A DNA stretch of 40,511 nucleotides from positions 1 through 40,511 of the forward strand of contig CANEHE010000020.1 in NCBI GenBank assembly GCA_947427285.1, in the 5' to 3' direction. Below, in pieces: positions 1-8,079 of the stretch (the stretch's first letter is position 1; each line of letters begins with the position of its first letter). The translations under genes were made by a program, and so were the position numbers. The notes below the pieces were generated by a model that was given only the letters and a program-made list of their open reading frames with translations, was not told where the DNA came from and did no database searches. The DNA comes from an uncultured Porphyromonadaceae bacterium (GTDB lineage Bacteria > Bacteroidota > Bacteroidia > Bacteroidales > Muribaculaceae).

Positions 1-11
1 CCAAGATGCGC

Positions 12-42
12 TTGCATAATCGGGACAATTTGATTAACTTTG
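12..42 (+). promoter_or_regulatory. Possible Bacteroidetes-type promoter
   Basis: TTG at 12-14 is followed by a 20-nt spacer and TAACTTTG at 35-42, which fits the Bacteroidetes pattern of TTG/TTTG, 19-21 nt, TAnnTTTG. Transcription would begin near position 50 and give a leader of roughly 155 nt before the ATG at 206, running through the inverted repeat at 47-122. The -33 element is only a trinucleotide, so a chance match is possible. Confidence 0.35.
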
Positions 43-46
43 TCGC

Positions 47-122
47 AGTCCCTGGGAGTTATCGTAACTTTCATGGAAAAAGCGGCTAAACTTTTCTTTA
101 AAGTTACTAATTTTCAGGGACT
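47..122. repeat. Nested imperfect inverted repeat in leader
   Basis: Two pairs of 8-nt arms are nested. AGTCCCTG at 47-54 pairs with CAGGGACT at 115-122, and GTAACTTT at 64-71 pairs with AAAGTTAC at 100-107. Unpaired stretches of 9 and 7 nt separate the inner and outer arms, and the loop is 28 nt. If transcribed this would form a long interrupted hairpin in the leader of the small gene at 206. It does not resemble a terminator, because no T-run follows. Function unknown. Confidence 0.5.
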
Positions 123-205
123 TTTGCAAGAAATAACTAATTAAAAATCAATAATATAACCGACAAAATTCATTTTTTGTCATCTACTAAAAAATCTGAA
201 AAACA

Positions 206-601
206 ATGAAAACCCGCAGAATCATTACCGGAATGCTTGCCGCCATCTTCATGGCCGGGTATGTACCTGCTGCGCTGGGGCAGTCGTTCAGCTTCTCTTT
301 TGGCTCGGAGGGAGTGTCGGTCAATGTGAACAGTCCGCACCGGCATTACTATTATTACGATGATTACGATGATGACTGGGAGGACTACTACAAACATTCC
401 CGGAAGCATTACAAGCACTATAAAAAGCATCATAAGAAAGCAGTCAAACGGATGAAAAAGATGCACAAGAATCGTGCAAAAGCATATCGCGCCGTCAAAA
501 AGGTTCAGTTACGTAGTATGCATAGGCCCGGATACCATCACAGAGTTGTCATGCATCATCGGCCTATGCCCCGTAATGTGGGCCATCACTATCATCGTTG
601 A
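206..601 (+). CDS. Small exported His/Tyr/Lys-rich protein, function unknown
   Basis: A 131-aa protein with a clear signal peptide: basic MKTRR, a hydrophobic core to about residue 24, and a likely signal peptidase I site after ALG or nearby. The mature part starts with a short Ser/Phe/Val beta-like stretch (SFSFSFGSEGVSVNV). A low-complexity region follows: an acidic/aromatic patch (YYYYDDYDDDWEDYY, about 48-62), then Lys/His repeats (KHYKHYKKHHKK) and a His-Pro-Met C-terminus. I count 16 His and 13 Tyr and no Cys. Metal or polyanion binding is possible but not shown by the sequence. The start is set by the signal peptide; the A-rich leader lacks a strong Shine-Dalgarno, as is usual in this phylum. 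It stands alone, converging on the minus-strand gene that ends at 612. Confidence 0.75.
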   Translation: MKTRRIITGMLAAIFMAGYVPAALGQSFSFSFGSEGVSVNVNSPHRHYYYYDDYDDDWEDYYKHSRKHYKHYKKHHKKAVKRMKKMHKNRAKAYRAVKKVQLRSMHRPGYHHRVVMHHRPMPRNVGHHYHR

Positions 602-611
602 GTGCCCCTGT

Positions 612-1220
612 TTAATTGCTGTGCTGAGGGGAATGGATTTCCGGACGGTATTCCGGAGGAAGAATGGTCGAGGGGTCGACTGAGTCGACTTCTGTAACTA
701 CAATCTTGCTTGATCCTCGCCATGGCAGAGTGGCGTGATAACGGATGTAGCCGACACGTACAGGACGATGTGAGAGTTCAAAGCGTTTGAGATCAGCCGC
801 TACTTCGGGACGTGCGGTGAAGATGAAATCGCGCTGATATACCCGGGTGGTGTCGTGGAGTTCACGATAAGGAATCATTACACCCTCGTAGGTCTTGAAA
901 ATAGTACCTTTCCGTTCAAGATGTTCGATATATCCGTATTCCACCGCATCTTCCACATACGGGGAGAAAAATCTTAAGTAAAAGGCTGTTATCAAGGCAA
1001 TGATAAGGATTATACCGGCACTCCATGCGGCTATGATCCATCTGCGTCTTGGTTTGAGATGATCCCATTCCGATTCCTCACTTTCCCAATATGATGGATC
1101 GTCTGGACCCGGAACCGGTGTCTTCGATACTTTCGGAGGTTCCGGTTTTATATTGTCTTCAAAGAAATCGGTGTCGCGGTCAGAGTCAGTGTCGCGAGAG
1201 AATCTGTCGAGAAATCCCAT
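612..1220 (-). CDS. Single-span membrane protein, conserved hypothetical
   Basis: A 202-aa protein with a polar, acidic N-terminal cytoplasmic part (about 1-58, rich in Asp, Glu and Pro), one transmembrane helix at about 62-85 (WIIAAWSAGIILIIALITAF), and a C-terminal domain of about 115 residues that is probably outside the membrane. The C-terminal domain has alternating beta-like segments (GTIFKTYEGVMIPYRE, VRVGYIRYHATLPWRG) and no recognisable catalytic motif. It begins 7 nt after the stop of the flippase-like gene upstream, so the two are almost certainly cotranscribed and may act together. I do not recognise a named family. Confidence 0.75.
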   Translation of the reverse strand: MGFLDRFSRDTDSDRDTDFFEDNIKPEPPKVSKTPVPGPDDPSYWESEESEWDHLKPRRRWIIAAWSAGIILIIALITAFYLRFFSPYVEDAVEYGYIEHLERKGTIFKTYEGVMIPYRELHDTTRVYQRDFIFTARPEVAADLKRFELSHRPVRVGYIRYHATLPWRGSSKIVVTEVDSVDPSTILPPEYRPEIHSPQHSN

Positions 1221-1227
1221 ATATCGG

Positions 1228-2367
1228 TCAATGTGTGTTGTCTGCGGCTTTTTTGCGTGAGAGGGATATGTAGGCCATTGTGAAAATGCCGAGGATTATC
1301 AGCATCACGGTCTGGCCGCTCCATTGCAGCATGGAGAAGGCTGTGCCTTCCGCGTCGGATATTCCGTAGACGGCAAGACCGAACATCACGGCGATGTTCC
1401 ATGGTCCGAGGCCACCGTTGGAGGGGATGGCCATGCCTATGGAACTTAACACGAAAGCCACAAGACAGGGGGTAAGGCCGAAAGCAAGATCTGAGCCGGA
1501 GCATAGTTCCCGTGTGAAAGGGAAGGCAAAAAAGGCTACGTAGAGCTGGAAGAAGTAACAGCCCCAGATGGCGAGGGTGAGTAGAAGGAAACGTCCGCGT
1601 CCGGGCATACGCAGCACTACCGCGAATCCGTTCCATAGCTCTTTGGTCCAGGCTTTCAGCTTGCCTACGAACGAGGTCTTCCGAAACAGGAACAGCAATC
1701 CCCATGCGAAAAGTATGGAACCTATGGCCAATATCCAGAATAGCGGATTGCCCATCAGATCCACAAACCCTTTTCCTACGGGATATTTGATAAGGAAAGA
1801 GTTTATTGCTCCAGATGCTACGACGAATGTCAGTACGGTGAGCAACAGAACCATAAGCGTATCAGCCAGTCTGTCGGCCACCATTGATCCGAGTACGGTG
1901 GTGAGGGGCGCGTGCTGGCGCGATGATATATAGGTGCAACGCCATACCTCTCCTAATCTCGGAAACACCAGATTGAGTGCATAACATCCGAAAATGGAGC
2001 AGCATAAAGCCATAAAAGGGGGGCGTATTGACAGGGCATTGAGTTGCAGCCGCCATCTGGCCGCCCGGCATACGTGGGAAAGTATGCTGATACCCATTGC
2101 GCATAAAATCCACCAATAGTCGACACCGTCGCGAAGTATCTGCATCATGTCGGCGAAGTCTACCTTCTTAAACATATACCATACCAGAGCGACGGTCAGT
2201 ATCAGAGGCAGAAGATAGCGGATGGCATAACCCAATATCCGTCTGCCGACAGGAATATTTTCGGTAGAGGTTTCCGGTGTCGTAGTGTCTGCGGTGAGGT
2301 CGGTCTGGCGGTCGATGGCTTCCTGAAGCGGTTCGCCGTTTATTTTCTTATGGTCGTTGGCAGTCAT
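1228..2367 (-). CDS. Flippase-like multi-pass membrane protein (lysylphosphatidylglycerol synthase TM region family)
   Basis: A 379-aa integral membrane protein from the ATG at 2367; an in-frame TTG at 2430 would add 21 residues but is a poorer start. After a polar N-terminus it has about eight hydrophobic segments. The family signature of the MprF/AglD-type integral membrane domain is visible: an N-x-V-F-P-R-L-G-E-V-W-R segment (NLVFPRLGEVWRCTYIS) followed by TTVLGSMVADRLADT, and a later GLGPWNIAVMFGLAVYG segment. Relatives flip or modify lipids or lipid-linked sugars. This copy lacks the soluble aminoacyl-transfer domain of MprF, so lysinylation of phosphatidylglycerol is unlikely; lipid or glycolipid translocation is the better guess. 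It lies 65 nt after the LRR gene and 7 nt before the single-span protein, in one operon. Confidence 0.85.
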   Translation of the reverse strand: MTANDHKKINGEPLQEAIDRQTDLTADTTTPETSTENIPVGRRILGYAIRYLLPLILTVALVWYMFKKVDFADMMQILRDGVDYWWILCAMGISILSHVCRAARWRLQLNALSIRPPFMALCCSIFGCYALNLVFPRLGEVWRCTYISSRQHAPLTTVLGSMVADRLADTLMVLLLTVLTFVVASGAINSFLIKYPVGKGFVDLMGNPLFWILAIGSILFAWGLLFLFRKTSFVGKLKAWTKELWNGFAVVLRMPGRGRFLLLTLAIWGCYFFQLYVAFFAFPFTRELCSGSDLAFGLTPCLVAFVLSSIGMAIPSNGGLGPWNIAVMFGLAVYGISDAEGTAFSMLQWSGQTVMLIILGIFTMAYISLSRKKAADNTH

Positions 2368-2432
2368 GTTAGGGTCGGTTGGCAGTACGGTCCATAATGA
2401 TGGCTTGCATCTCTGCTGTTCAACCTGCAAAG

Positions 2433-3260
2433 TTAGTTATTTCCGACAGATTCACCAAATAATGGATTCATGGGGTTGTCACAGCAGATGTTGCGAAACA
2501 GTCTCCAGCCTGGAGCCATGCGGTAGATCTCTTCGGTTCCTTCAGGTACAATCAGAAGGCAATTGGCATGCCGATCTGTCTCGTCAGGATCGAAAATGAA
2601 ACTGGCGCAGTCGAATGGAGGAGGTGAGGAGGATGGTATCCGGATGACTTCAAGAGTATCGCAACCGCTGAAAATCAACTCTCCGAGCATTGATGCGTTT
2701 GCCGGAAGCGATACCCGGCGAAGGGAGGAGCATCCGGCAAACGCGTATGATTCAAGAGACCGGAGAGAGACCGGAAGTGTGATTTCTGTCAGTGAGTCGC
2801 ATCGGCAGAAGGCATTGTTGCCTATATGCTTAAGCAAAGGTGAGAAATTTGCCTCGCACAGGGAGAAACAATATGCAAAGGCATGTGGGCCGATTTCATT
2901 GACATTTCCGAGGTCTATCTGTTCCATCCGGACACACCAGGCGAAAGCGTATTGTCCGATAGTTCGCAATGCCAATGGAGTGTCTACCCTAAGCAGGTTG
3001 TCACACCGGTAGAATGCGTGTGCCCCTATACGTCGGCAACGTGATCCGGATTCAAATATCACTTTCCGGAGCCGTGAGCATCCCGCGAAAGCAAACTCCG
3101 GCACTTCAGTCACTTTCCGGCTTATTGTCACTTCCTCTGCATCACGATTGAATTTTGTGAAGTCTGATACTATTTCTGCTTTTGATGATAGAAATGTTAT
3201 AAGAAGCAGGAATATCGAAATTACGCGAGAAACCGCATTAAGAGGCTGTTTAATAATCAT
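2433..3260 (-). CDS. Short BspA-like leucine-rich repeat protein, exported
   Basis: A 275-aa protein from the ATG at 3260; the longer reading from 3272 begins with TTG. It has a signal peptide (hydrophobic core VISIFLLLITFL, cleavage near SSKA). Five to six LRR_5/BspA repeats of about 23 residues follow, roughly residues 45-225, each with the pattern IG-x-x-AF-x-x-C-x-x-L (IGAHAFYRCDNL, IGPHAFAYCFSL, IGNNAFCRCDSL). The end is a cap region with no obvious T9SS sorting tail, so it may be periplasmic or anchored in another way. The repeats are rich in Cys. It is 27 nt downstream of the SH3 gene. BspA-type LRR proteins elsewhere bind host matrix or other cells, but nothing here fixes a ligand. 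Confidence 0.8.
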   Translation of the reverse strand: MIIKQPLNAVSRVISIFLLLITFLSSKAEIVSDFTKFNRDAEEVTISRKVTEVPEFAFAGCSRLRKVIFESGSRCRRIGAHAFYRCDNLLRVDTPLALRTIGQYAFAWCVRMEQIDLGNVNEIGPHAFAYCFSLCEANFSPLLKHIGNNAFCRCDSLTEITLPVSLRSLESYAFAGCSSLRRVSLPANASMLGELIFSGCDTLEVIRIPSSSPPPFDCASFIFDPDETDRHANCLLIVPEGTEEIYRMAPGWRLFRNICCDNPMNPLFGESVGNN

Positions 3261-3274
3261 TGTTAAACACAATG
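3258..3274 (-). other. Hairpin containing the start codon of the short LRR gene
   Basis: On the minus strand CATTGT and ACAATG form a 6-bp stem around the loop GTTTA, and the ATG start (3258-3260) is the 3' end of that stem. It could reduce translation initiation when the upstream SH3 gene is not being translated. The stem is short and AT-rich, so the effect may be small or absent. Confidence 0.3.
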
Positions 3275-3287
3275 TGGTGTATCCGGA

Positions 3288-3872
3288 TTATTTGTCTTCC
3301 TTCCAAAGGAATCCTCCGTACCAAAGGAGACCTTTCTTTTCGTCGTAGATTGCCGATCCGACTTCATCCATATATTGTTCAGGTTGTGACAGACTGCCAA
3401 GATATAACACTGTTCCGGATTCATTGATAACAATCCCGGTGCCTCCGTCATTCTGCATGTCTCTGTTTTTGATCCAATAGGAATATCTGATCAGATCATT
3501 GTCGTATTCATCCTTTCCTGCATTTTCAAATGACAGCATTCCGAAATCCGGACCGTCCTCGTAACTGAAACTGGCGTCGAGTTTCTCTTTCGGAAAACCG
3601 GTATGATTGAGTGTTTCAACGAATTTAGATGAGATCCAAGGATAATCGGAATCCGGCCCGTTGGAAACCTCGATCTGAGTCCAGTCTCCTTTTGTCTGCA
3701 TGACAAGGTAAATGTTTCCTAACTCGGCCTTGCCGAACACTGCACTTGAAGTGGAAGGTTGAGTCCGTAGATTTACATTGGACTTTGTCACGTATGCGTA
3801 GGATGTCACTTCTTGAGAAAAAGAAGCGAAGGCTGATACAAGAGCCAAAAGAATTATGGTCAGATGTTTCAT
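3288..3872 (-). CDS. Exported bacterial SH3-domain protein
   Basis: A 194-aa protein from the ATG at 3872. The signal peptide (MKHLTIILLALVSAFASFS, cleavage near residue 19) decides this start, and the promoter at 3890-3921 excludes longer forms. A bacterial SH3 (SH3_3-like) domain spans about 22-85 and has the hallmark NVNLRTQPSTSSAVFGKAE, then GDWTQIEV and a PWISSKFVE end. The C-terminal half has no recognised domain but contains GIVINESGTVLYLG and ends in a Trp-rich segment (LLWYGGFLWKEDK). Bacterial SH3 domains often bind peptidoglycan or wall peptides; that function is inferred. It is the first gene of a minus-strand operon with the LRR and membrane-protein genes. Confidence 0.8.
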   Translation of the reverse strand: MKHLTIILLALVSAFASFSQEVTSYAYVTKSNVNLRTQPSTSSAVFGKAELGNIYLVMQTKGDWTQIEVSNGPDSDYPWISSKFVETLNHTGFPKEKLDASFSYEDGPDFGMLSFENAGKDEYDNDLIRYSYWIKNRDMQNDGGTGIVINESGTVLYLGSLSQPEQYMDEVGSAIYDEKKGLLWYGGFLWKEDK

Positions 3873-3889
3873 ATAAGTTGATTTTTGTG

Positions 3890-3921
3890 CAAAAATACTC
3901 AAAAAAGATGAATCCGGCAAA
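3890..3921 (-). promoter_or_regulatory. Bacteroidetes-type promoter of the SH3/LRR/membrane operon
   Basis: On the minus strand TTTG (complement of 3918-3921), a 20-nt spacer and TATTTTTG (complement of 3890-3897) match the phylum consensus exactly in both elements. The expected start of transcription is near 3883, leaving a leader of about 11 nt before the ATG at 3872. This short leader supports the chosen start codon. Confidence 0.7.
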
Positions 3922-3938
3922 TTGATGGACAGACGGGA

Positions 3939-3946
3939 TAAATTTG
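3939..3946 (+). promoter_or_regulatory. Possible -7 element for the gene at 4033
   Basis: TAAATTTG matches TAnnTTTG on the plus strand in the divergent gap, but no TTTG lies 19-21 nt upstream. If real, it gives a leader of about 80 nt containing a small GC-rich hairpin (GGCGT 4003-4007, ACGCC 4011-4015). It sits 18 bp from the -33 element of the divergent promoter, so the two could interfere. Confidence 0.25.
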
Positions 3947-4032
3947 GATAGCGGACAGAACCATCGGTATGTCAATCAGGTTATAGAGATACATACTCAA
4001 CTGGCGTGTGACGCCTGATCAAAACAGAAACT

Positions 4033-4764
4033 ATGAAGACACCGATCACCATTCTTGCCATTATGATATCATCATTGCTGTGTTGTCCCGCGACGGTATC
4101 AGCAGGTTCTCCTGATGCCGTATCATCCGACACAACCACGGTGGTCACACGTTCCATAGTGAGACTGAAAATGCCGGTCTCGCTTACAGTCCGTGACATG
4201 ATCTCCAAAGTATATGGTTTTATCGATCCGCAGGTCAGCCGGCAACAATGTCTGGAGGCTCTCCGTGTGGTGGCCGATATGACTCCTCAGGAGGATGACT
4301 ATGGAATGTGGCTGAATGAAGAGACAGGATATGGCGTGAGCTACTATGGCATGCGTCCGGAAGTGGAGGCCAGAGTCCAGTTTGAAGGCAAGGAAGGTTC
4401 TGCCAGTGAATACGGATTCTTTTTTCTATTTCCTTATGCGCGCGGCGACCGGCAGAATGCCAACGACCGGCAGGCTGAATTTTGTGGCTATATGCTTCAG
4501 GAACTTAATGATATGGGTCTGGAAATAGGTCAGACGCGGGTGACTGACGCTCTCTTTGAGGTAGTAGGGGATTATGCAGGCAATATTTTTAATATACGTC
4601 TTGTAGAGGAATTTACAGGGCCGGATGGAGAAAACCGGGCCGATGCGATGACGTCGATAGTGGAGGCAGCTTCCATTCCTGATGTGGAGGGAAGATTTGT
4701 CGTGGTGCTTCAGGTGGAGCCTGACGCGTTCACTCCGGCGGACAGTCTGGCGTCATCCGACTGA
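4033..4764 (+). CDS. Exported protein of unknown function
   Basis: A 243-aa protein with a signal peptide (MKTPITILAIMISSLLCCPATVSA, cleavage after the A-x-A at about 24). The two adjacent Cys residues are not in a good lipobox, so a lipoprotein is less likely. The mature part is mixed alpha/beta, with an apparent beta-hairpin segment (VEARVQFEG, EYGFFFLFPYARG), an amphipathic helix (QAEFCGYMLQELNDMG) and a closing beta-strand (GRFVVVLQVEPDAF). I do not recognise the family. It lies 60 nt upstream of the AsmA-like gene on the same strand, so cotranscription is likely and a role in the envelope is plausible. Confidence 0.7.
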   Translation: MKTPITILAIMISSLLCCPATVSAGSPDAVSSDTTTVVTRSIVRLKMPVSLTVRDMISKVYGFIDPQVSRQQCLEALRVVADMTPQEDDYGMWLNEETGYGVSYYGMRPEVEARVQFEGKEGSASEYGFFFLFPYARGDRQNANDRQAEFCGYMLQELNDMGLEIGQTRVTDALFEVVGDYAGNIFNIRLVEEFTGPDGENRADAMTSIVEAASIPDVEGRFVVVLQVEPDAFTPADSLASSD

Positions 4765-4824
4765 CGGGTCTCTTGAAATAAGTGCCGACATCTCTGTCAA
4801 TTTCCGATTATTCCACACCAAACC

Positions 4825-7800
4825 ATGTCTGATTCCACAAAGCATAGGCCGTTTCCGCGGGCACTCAGGGTCGTCTGTATATGCGCAGGCGTTCTTGCCG
4901 GGATAATATGTATTCTTCTGGTGGCACTTACATTGTATCTTACACCCGCGAATCTTACACAGATTCTGAATCGTGAGGCAAGCGGATATTTCAATGCGGA
5001 TGTCAGGGTGAGCAATGCACGTTTCACAATATGGTCCACTTTCCCACATCTGTTTCTTGAGATTGATTCTCTCCGGATAGTGAGTCGCAATCTTCAGGGA
5101 ATCTCTCCTGAAATCAAAAATCAGTTGCCGGCTGATGCGGATTTTCTTGCCTCGACGGGCAAACTCAAGGGATCGATCAATGTGATCAAGCTGATATCGG
5201 GGGGAATCTGGATGAAAGAACTTGCTGTGGATGGTCTTAAACTGAATCTTGTGGCCTACAATGATTCGGTCAACAATTATGACATCATTCCACGGGAGGA
5301 GATTAAAGGTTTTTCGGTACCTTATTTTACAGCCGGATCGGTGATCTTGCGGAATACACAGCCTATACGGTTTTTCAGTGCAGCGACACAGACCGATGCG
5401 GAAGCCAGAATATCCGATGCCCGTCTGGTGAGGGATGCGAAAAGGCATGACAGGTACAGGTTGTTGCTTGGCGGTAGAATCGATACGGAGGTCAGAGGGA
5501 TATCGGTGCTTTCCCGGTTCCCTTTCAATCTTCAGGGAAATGTGGATTTGCGGTTTCATCCTTTCAGGGTGGGATTCAACCGGTTTGATGTGGATCTGGG
5601 CAATACCAGAGGACGTCTTGACATGAGCATGAACCTTGGAGAGAGTATACGTGTCAACAATCTGTCTTATCGCATACAGGCATTTGATCTGACTCGATTT
5701 CTCCGGTTTCTTCCGGGACTGGACTCAGGAATTATAAAGGGGTTGAATGCCGATCTGTCAGTTGAGGCATCGGCCAGACTCACCGAACCCTTCATACCTT
5801 CCGCTACCCGCCTTCCTTCGTTTGAAATTGTGTTCAGGGTGCCGGAAGGTCAGCTTTTCTATACATTGTCAGGTGGGAAATCATATTCGTTGACTCATTC
5901 GGCTGCTTCCGGGAAATTCGTTTTCGACGGCAGATCGGTAGGTAGAAGCAATATTATTCTCAATCCGGTCGATATAATGTCGGAAGGACTGAAAACCAGA
6001 ATCTCCGTGAGAATAGACAGCCTTCTGGCGAATCCCCGTGCCATCACGCGGATCTCTCTTGATGCCGATCTGAAACGTTTGAGCGGGCTGCCTCCTTTCC
6101 AGTGTTATGGGATGTCGGGGAATATGCATGCTGACGCTACTATACGGTTTTGCCTTGAGAATATTTCGGCACCTGCCATTGACGATGTGATTATTGATGG
6201 TACTGTACGAATCGGTTCGTTCGCCATGCAGTGTGACACTCCGGAGACAAGGCTCCATGCGGAAAATGTCAGGATCGCTTATTCCGGGAAAGCCGACAGA
6301 CTGTCGCGGGAAATTCTACTCGGTAGTTCTGTCAGTGTTTTGGCGGATGCCGGAAGAGTGGACTTGATTTCAGGTGACAATACATTTCAGACACGGGGGT
6401 TGCATCTTGTTGCCGGGAGCCGGTGTGCGGAACTTACATCCTCGGACAAGTTTCTGAGACTGCCATATACAACGGCAATGACGCTGAAATCCATGAGGCT
6501 CGATGTTCCGTCGGACACACTCAGTTTCGAATGTGGAGACGTGTCTCTTTCCGGGGTGGCTTCTACAATAGACGGATTCAGTCGAGGCTCTTCTGCTTCA
6601 GCCAATGTAGAGGTTGCCGCTATGGGAATACGAACCCCTGATATTAAACTGAATACATCCGGATTCTCAGGTTGTGTGTCGATGACGCGTTTTGCCGCCG
6701 GAGCCCTTGCTCCCATATCCTCAGACGCCGTATCAAAGTATTCTGACACTCTGTTGTTGTCGAAAATAAACCATACAGCTGAGAAGATAGTGATGCAACT
6801 GCCTCCGGATGCTCGCCAGTTTATAAATTCCTTCGGATTAAGTACAGGAATACATATCGACAGGGGTAGTCTGTCTACTCCGCGTTATCCGGATGCGGTA
6901 GAATTTTCTGGCCTTGATGTAGCAGCTACTCCTGATTCAATAATGCTTGGGCCTCTTTCTGTACGTGCAGGGACTACCTCTGCCAGACTTTCTGCTTCCG
7001 CGGGAAATCTGCGTCGGGCATTCACTTTCGCACAACCTGTACGGATTCCCGTCAGGATGAATCTTGAACTGGATACAGTAAATATCAATTATCTGGCCCG
7101 GTTCTATGAAGACAGTCATCCGTATGCCGATGAGATCAAGACGTTATCGCCTGACGATTCGCTGACTCTTATTGTTCCGCGCAATCTGGATCTGCAGGTC
7201 AGGGCTTCGGCTAAGCAGACAGTATACACTGATCTGCATCTGTACGATCTTTCGACCTTACTGACTATGAGTGAGGGGGTGGCCAGAGTGAATGACCTCC
7301 GTATATCATCAGATTTCGGACATGCCTATATGGATCTCGGATATGATTCGAGTGATGTCGGTAATATCAGTATGGATGCATCAGCCGGAGTATTGCAGAT
7401 AGATGTGGTGACATTCTTCCAGCGGTTCCATTCTCTTCTGATGATGATGCCGCAGATAAAGAATCTTTCCGGCTGGGTATCTGCCGAAGTGAAAGGGGGA
7501 CTGGAGATATTTCCTGATATGGATATCAATCTTCCGTCGGTAAATGCGGAGTTGGCTGTGCAGGGACGGGAGCTTCGTGTCCGTCAGAATAAGTTCATAC
7601 GCCGTATCACCAGAATGATGCTTATTCCCGACAGTCATGATCTGCAGATACGCAACATGAATGTCCGCGCTTCCATACATGACAATCTGATTGAATTATA
7701 TCCGTTCGATTTCGAATTCAGCAGATACCGTCTCCGTATGTTGGGACTCAACAACTTCAACGGTCGGTTATATTATCACATAGGGGTTGAGGAGAATCCT

Positions 7801-8001
7801 CTCCATCTTCCCTTCGGGATCAATATCGAAGGTTCATACAGCGATCCGAAACTCTCCTTCGGGGGTGCGACCTATAAGGAAAAACATGGTTTTGACGTAA
7901 CTTCCCGTGTGATGGTGGAAAAGAGAATGAATCTTGTAGGAATGGCCCGGAAATTCATAAAGGAATTCCTTCACAAGGCTGCCCAGTCATCAGACAATTG
8001 A
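4825..8001 (+). CDS. AsmA-like inner-membrane-anchored envelope protein
   Basis: A 1058-aa protein with one N-terminal transmembrane helix (about 14-37, VVCICAGVLAGIICILLVAL) and a very long periplasmic part made of repeated beta-strand pairs. The N-terminal AsmA signature is visible: LTQILNREASGYFNADVRV, followed by FTIWSTFPHLFLEIDSLRI. A C-terminal AsmA_2-like region (about 850-1010) has GGLEIFPDMDINLPS and LNNFNGRLYYHIGVEENP. AsmA and its relatives are bridge-like proteins proposed to move phospholipids between the membranes; that role is transferred by family. It ends 78 nt before the HAD gene, which appears to have its own promoter. Length and architecture are normal for Bacteroidales members. 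Confidence 0.85.
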   Translation: MSDSTKHRPFPRALRVVCICAGVLAGIICILLVALTLYLTPANLTQILNREASGYFNADVRVSNARFTIWSTFPHLFLEIDSLRIVSRNLQGISPEIKNQLPADADFLASTGKLKGSINVIKLISGGIWMKELAVDGLKLNLVAYNDSVNNYDIIPREEIKGFSVPYFTAGSVILRNTQPIRFFSAATQTDAEARISDARLVRDAKRHDRYRLLLGGRIDTEVRGISVLSRFPFNLQGNVDLRFHPFRVGFNRFDVDLGNTRGRLDMSMNLGESIRVNNLSYRIQAFDLTRFLRFLPGLDSGIIKGLNADLSVEASARLTEPFIPSATRLPSFEIVFRVPEGQLFYTLSGGKSYSLTHSAASGKFVFDGRSVGRSNIILNPVDIMSEGLKTRISVRIDSLLANPRAITRISLDADLKRLSGLPPFQCYGMSGNMHADATIRFCLENISAPAIDDVIIDGTVRIGSFAMQCDTPETRLHAENVRIAYSGKADRLSREILLGSSVSVLADAGRVDLISGDNTFQTRGLHLVAGSRCAELTSSDKFLRLPYTTAMTLKSMRLDVPSDTLSFECGDVSLSGVASTIDGFSRGSSASANVEVAAMGIRTPDIKLNTSGFSGCVSMTRFAAGALAPISSDAVSKYSDTLLLSKINHTAEKIVMQLPPDARQFINSFGLSTGIHIDRGSLSTPRYPDAVEFSGLDVAATPDSIMLGPLSVRAGTTSARLSASAGNLRRAFTFAQPVRIPVRMNLELDTVNINYLARFYEDSHPYADEIKTLSPDDSLTLIVPRNLDLQVRASAKQTVYTDLHLYDLSTLLTMSEGVARVNDLRISSDFGHAYMDLGYDSSDVGNISMDASAGVLQIDVVTFFQRFHSLLMMMPQIKNLSGWVSAEVKGGLEIFPDMDINLPSVNAELAVQGRELRVRQNKFIRRITRMMLIPDSHDLQIRNMNVRASIHDNLIELYPFDFEFSRYRLRMLGLNNFNGRLYYHIGVEENPLHLPFGINIEGSYSDPKLSFGGATYKEKHGFDVTSRVMVEKRMNLVGMARKFIKEFLHKAAQSSDN

Positions 8002-8033
8002 TTTTACAGTTAAGTCGGAAATTAGTAATTTTG
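8002..8033 (+). promoter_or_regulatory. Promoter of the HAD-aroB pair
   Basis: TAATTTTG at 8026-8033 is an exact TAnnTTTG -7 element. The -33 position, 20 nt upstream, reads TTTT (8002-8005) rather than TTTG. Transcription would start near 8040, giving a leader of about 40 nt before the ATG at 8080. Confidence 0.5.
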
Positions 8034-8079
8034 CAATGCTTATCAAAACATCTGTTGATTTCAATCCATATATTGGAAA

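Noticed and set aside
4753..5559. A 268-codon open frame on the minus strand
   Set aside because: It is antisense to the start of the AsmA-like gene, which has a convincing membrane anchor and family signature. The antisense product is rich in Arg, His, Cys and Ile without structure.
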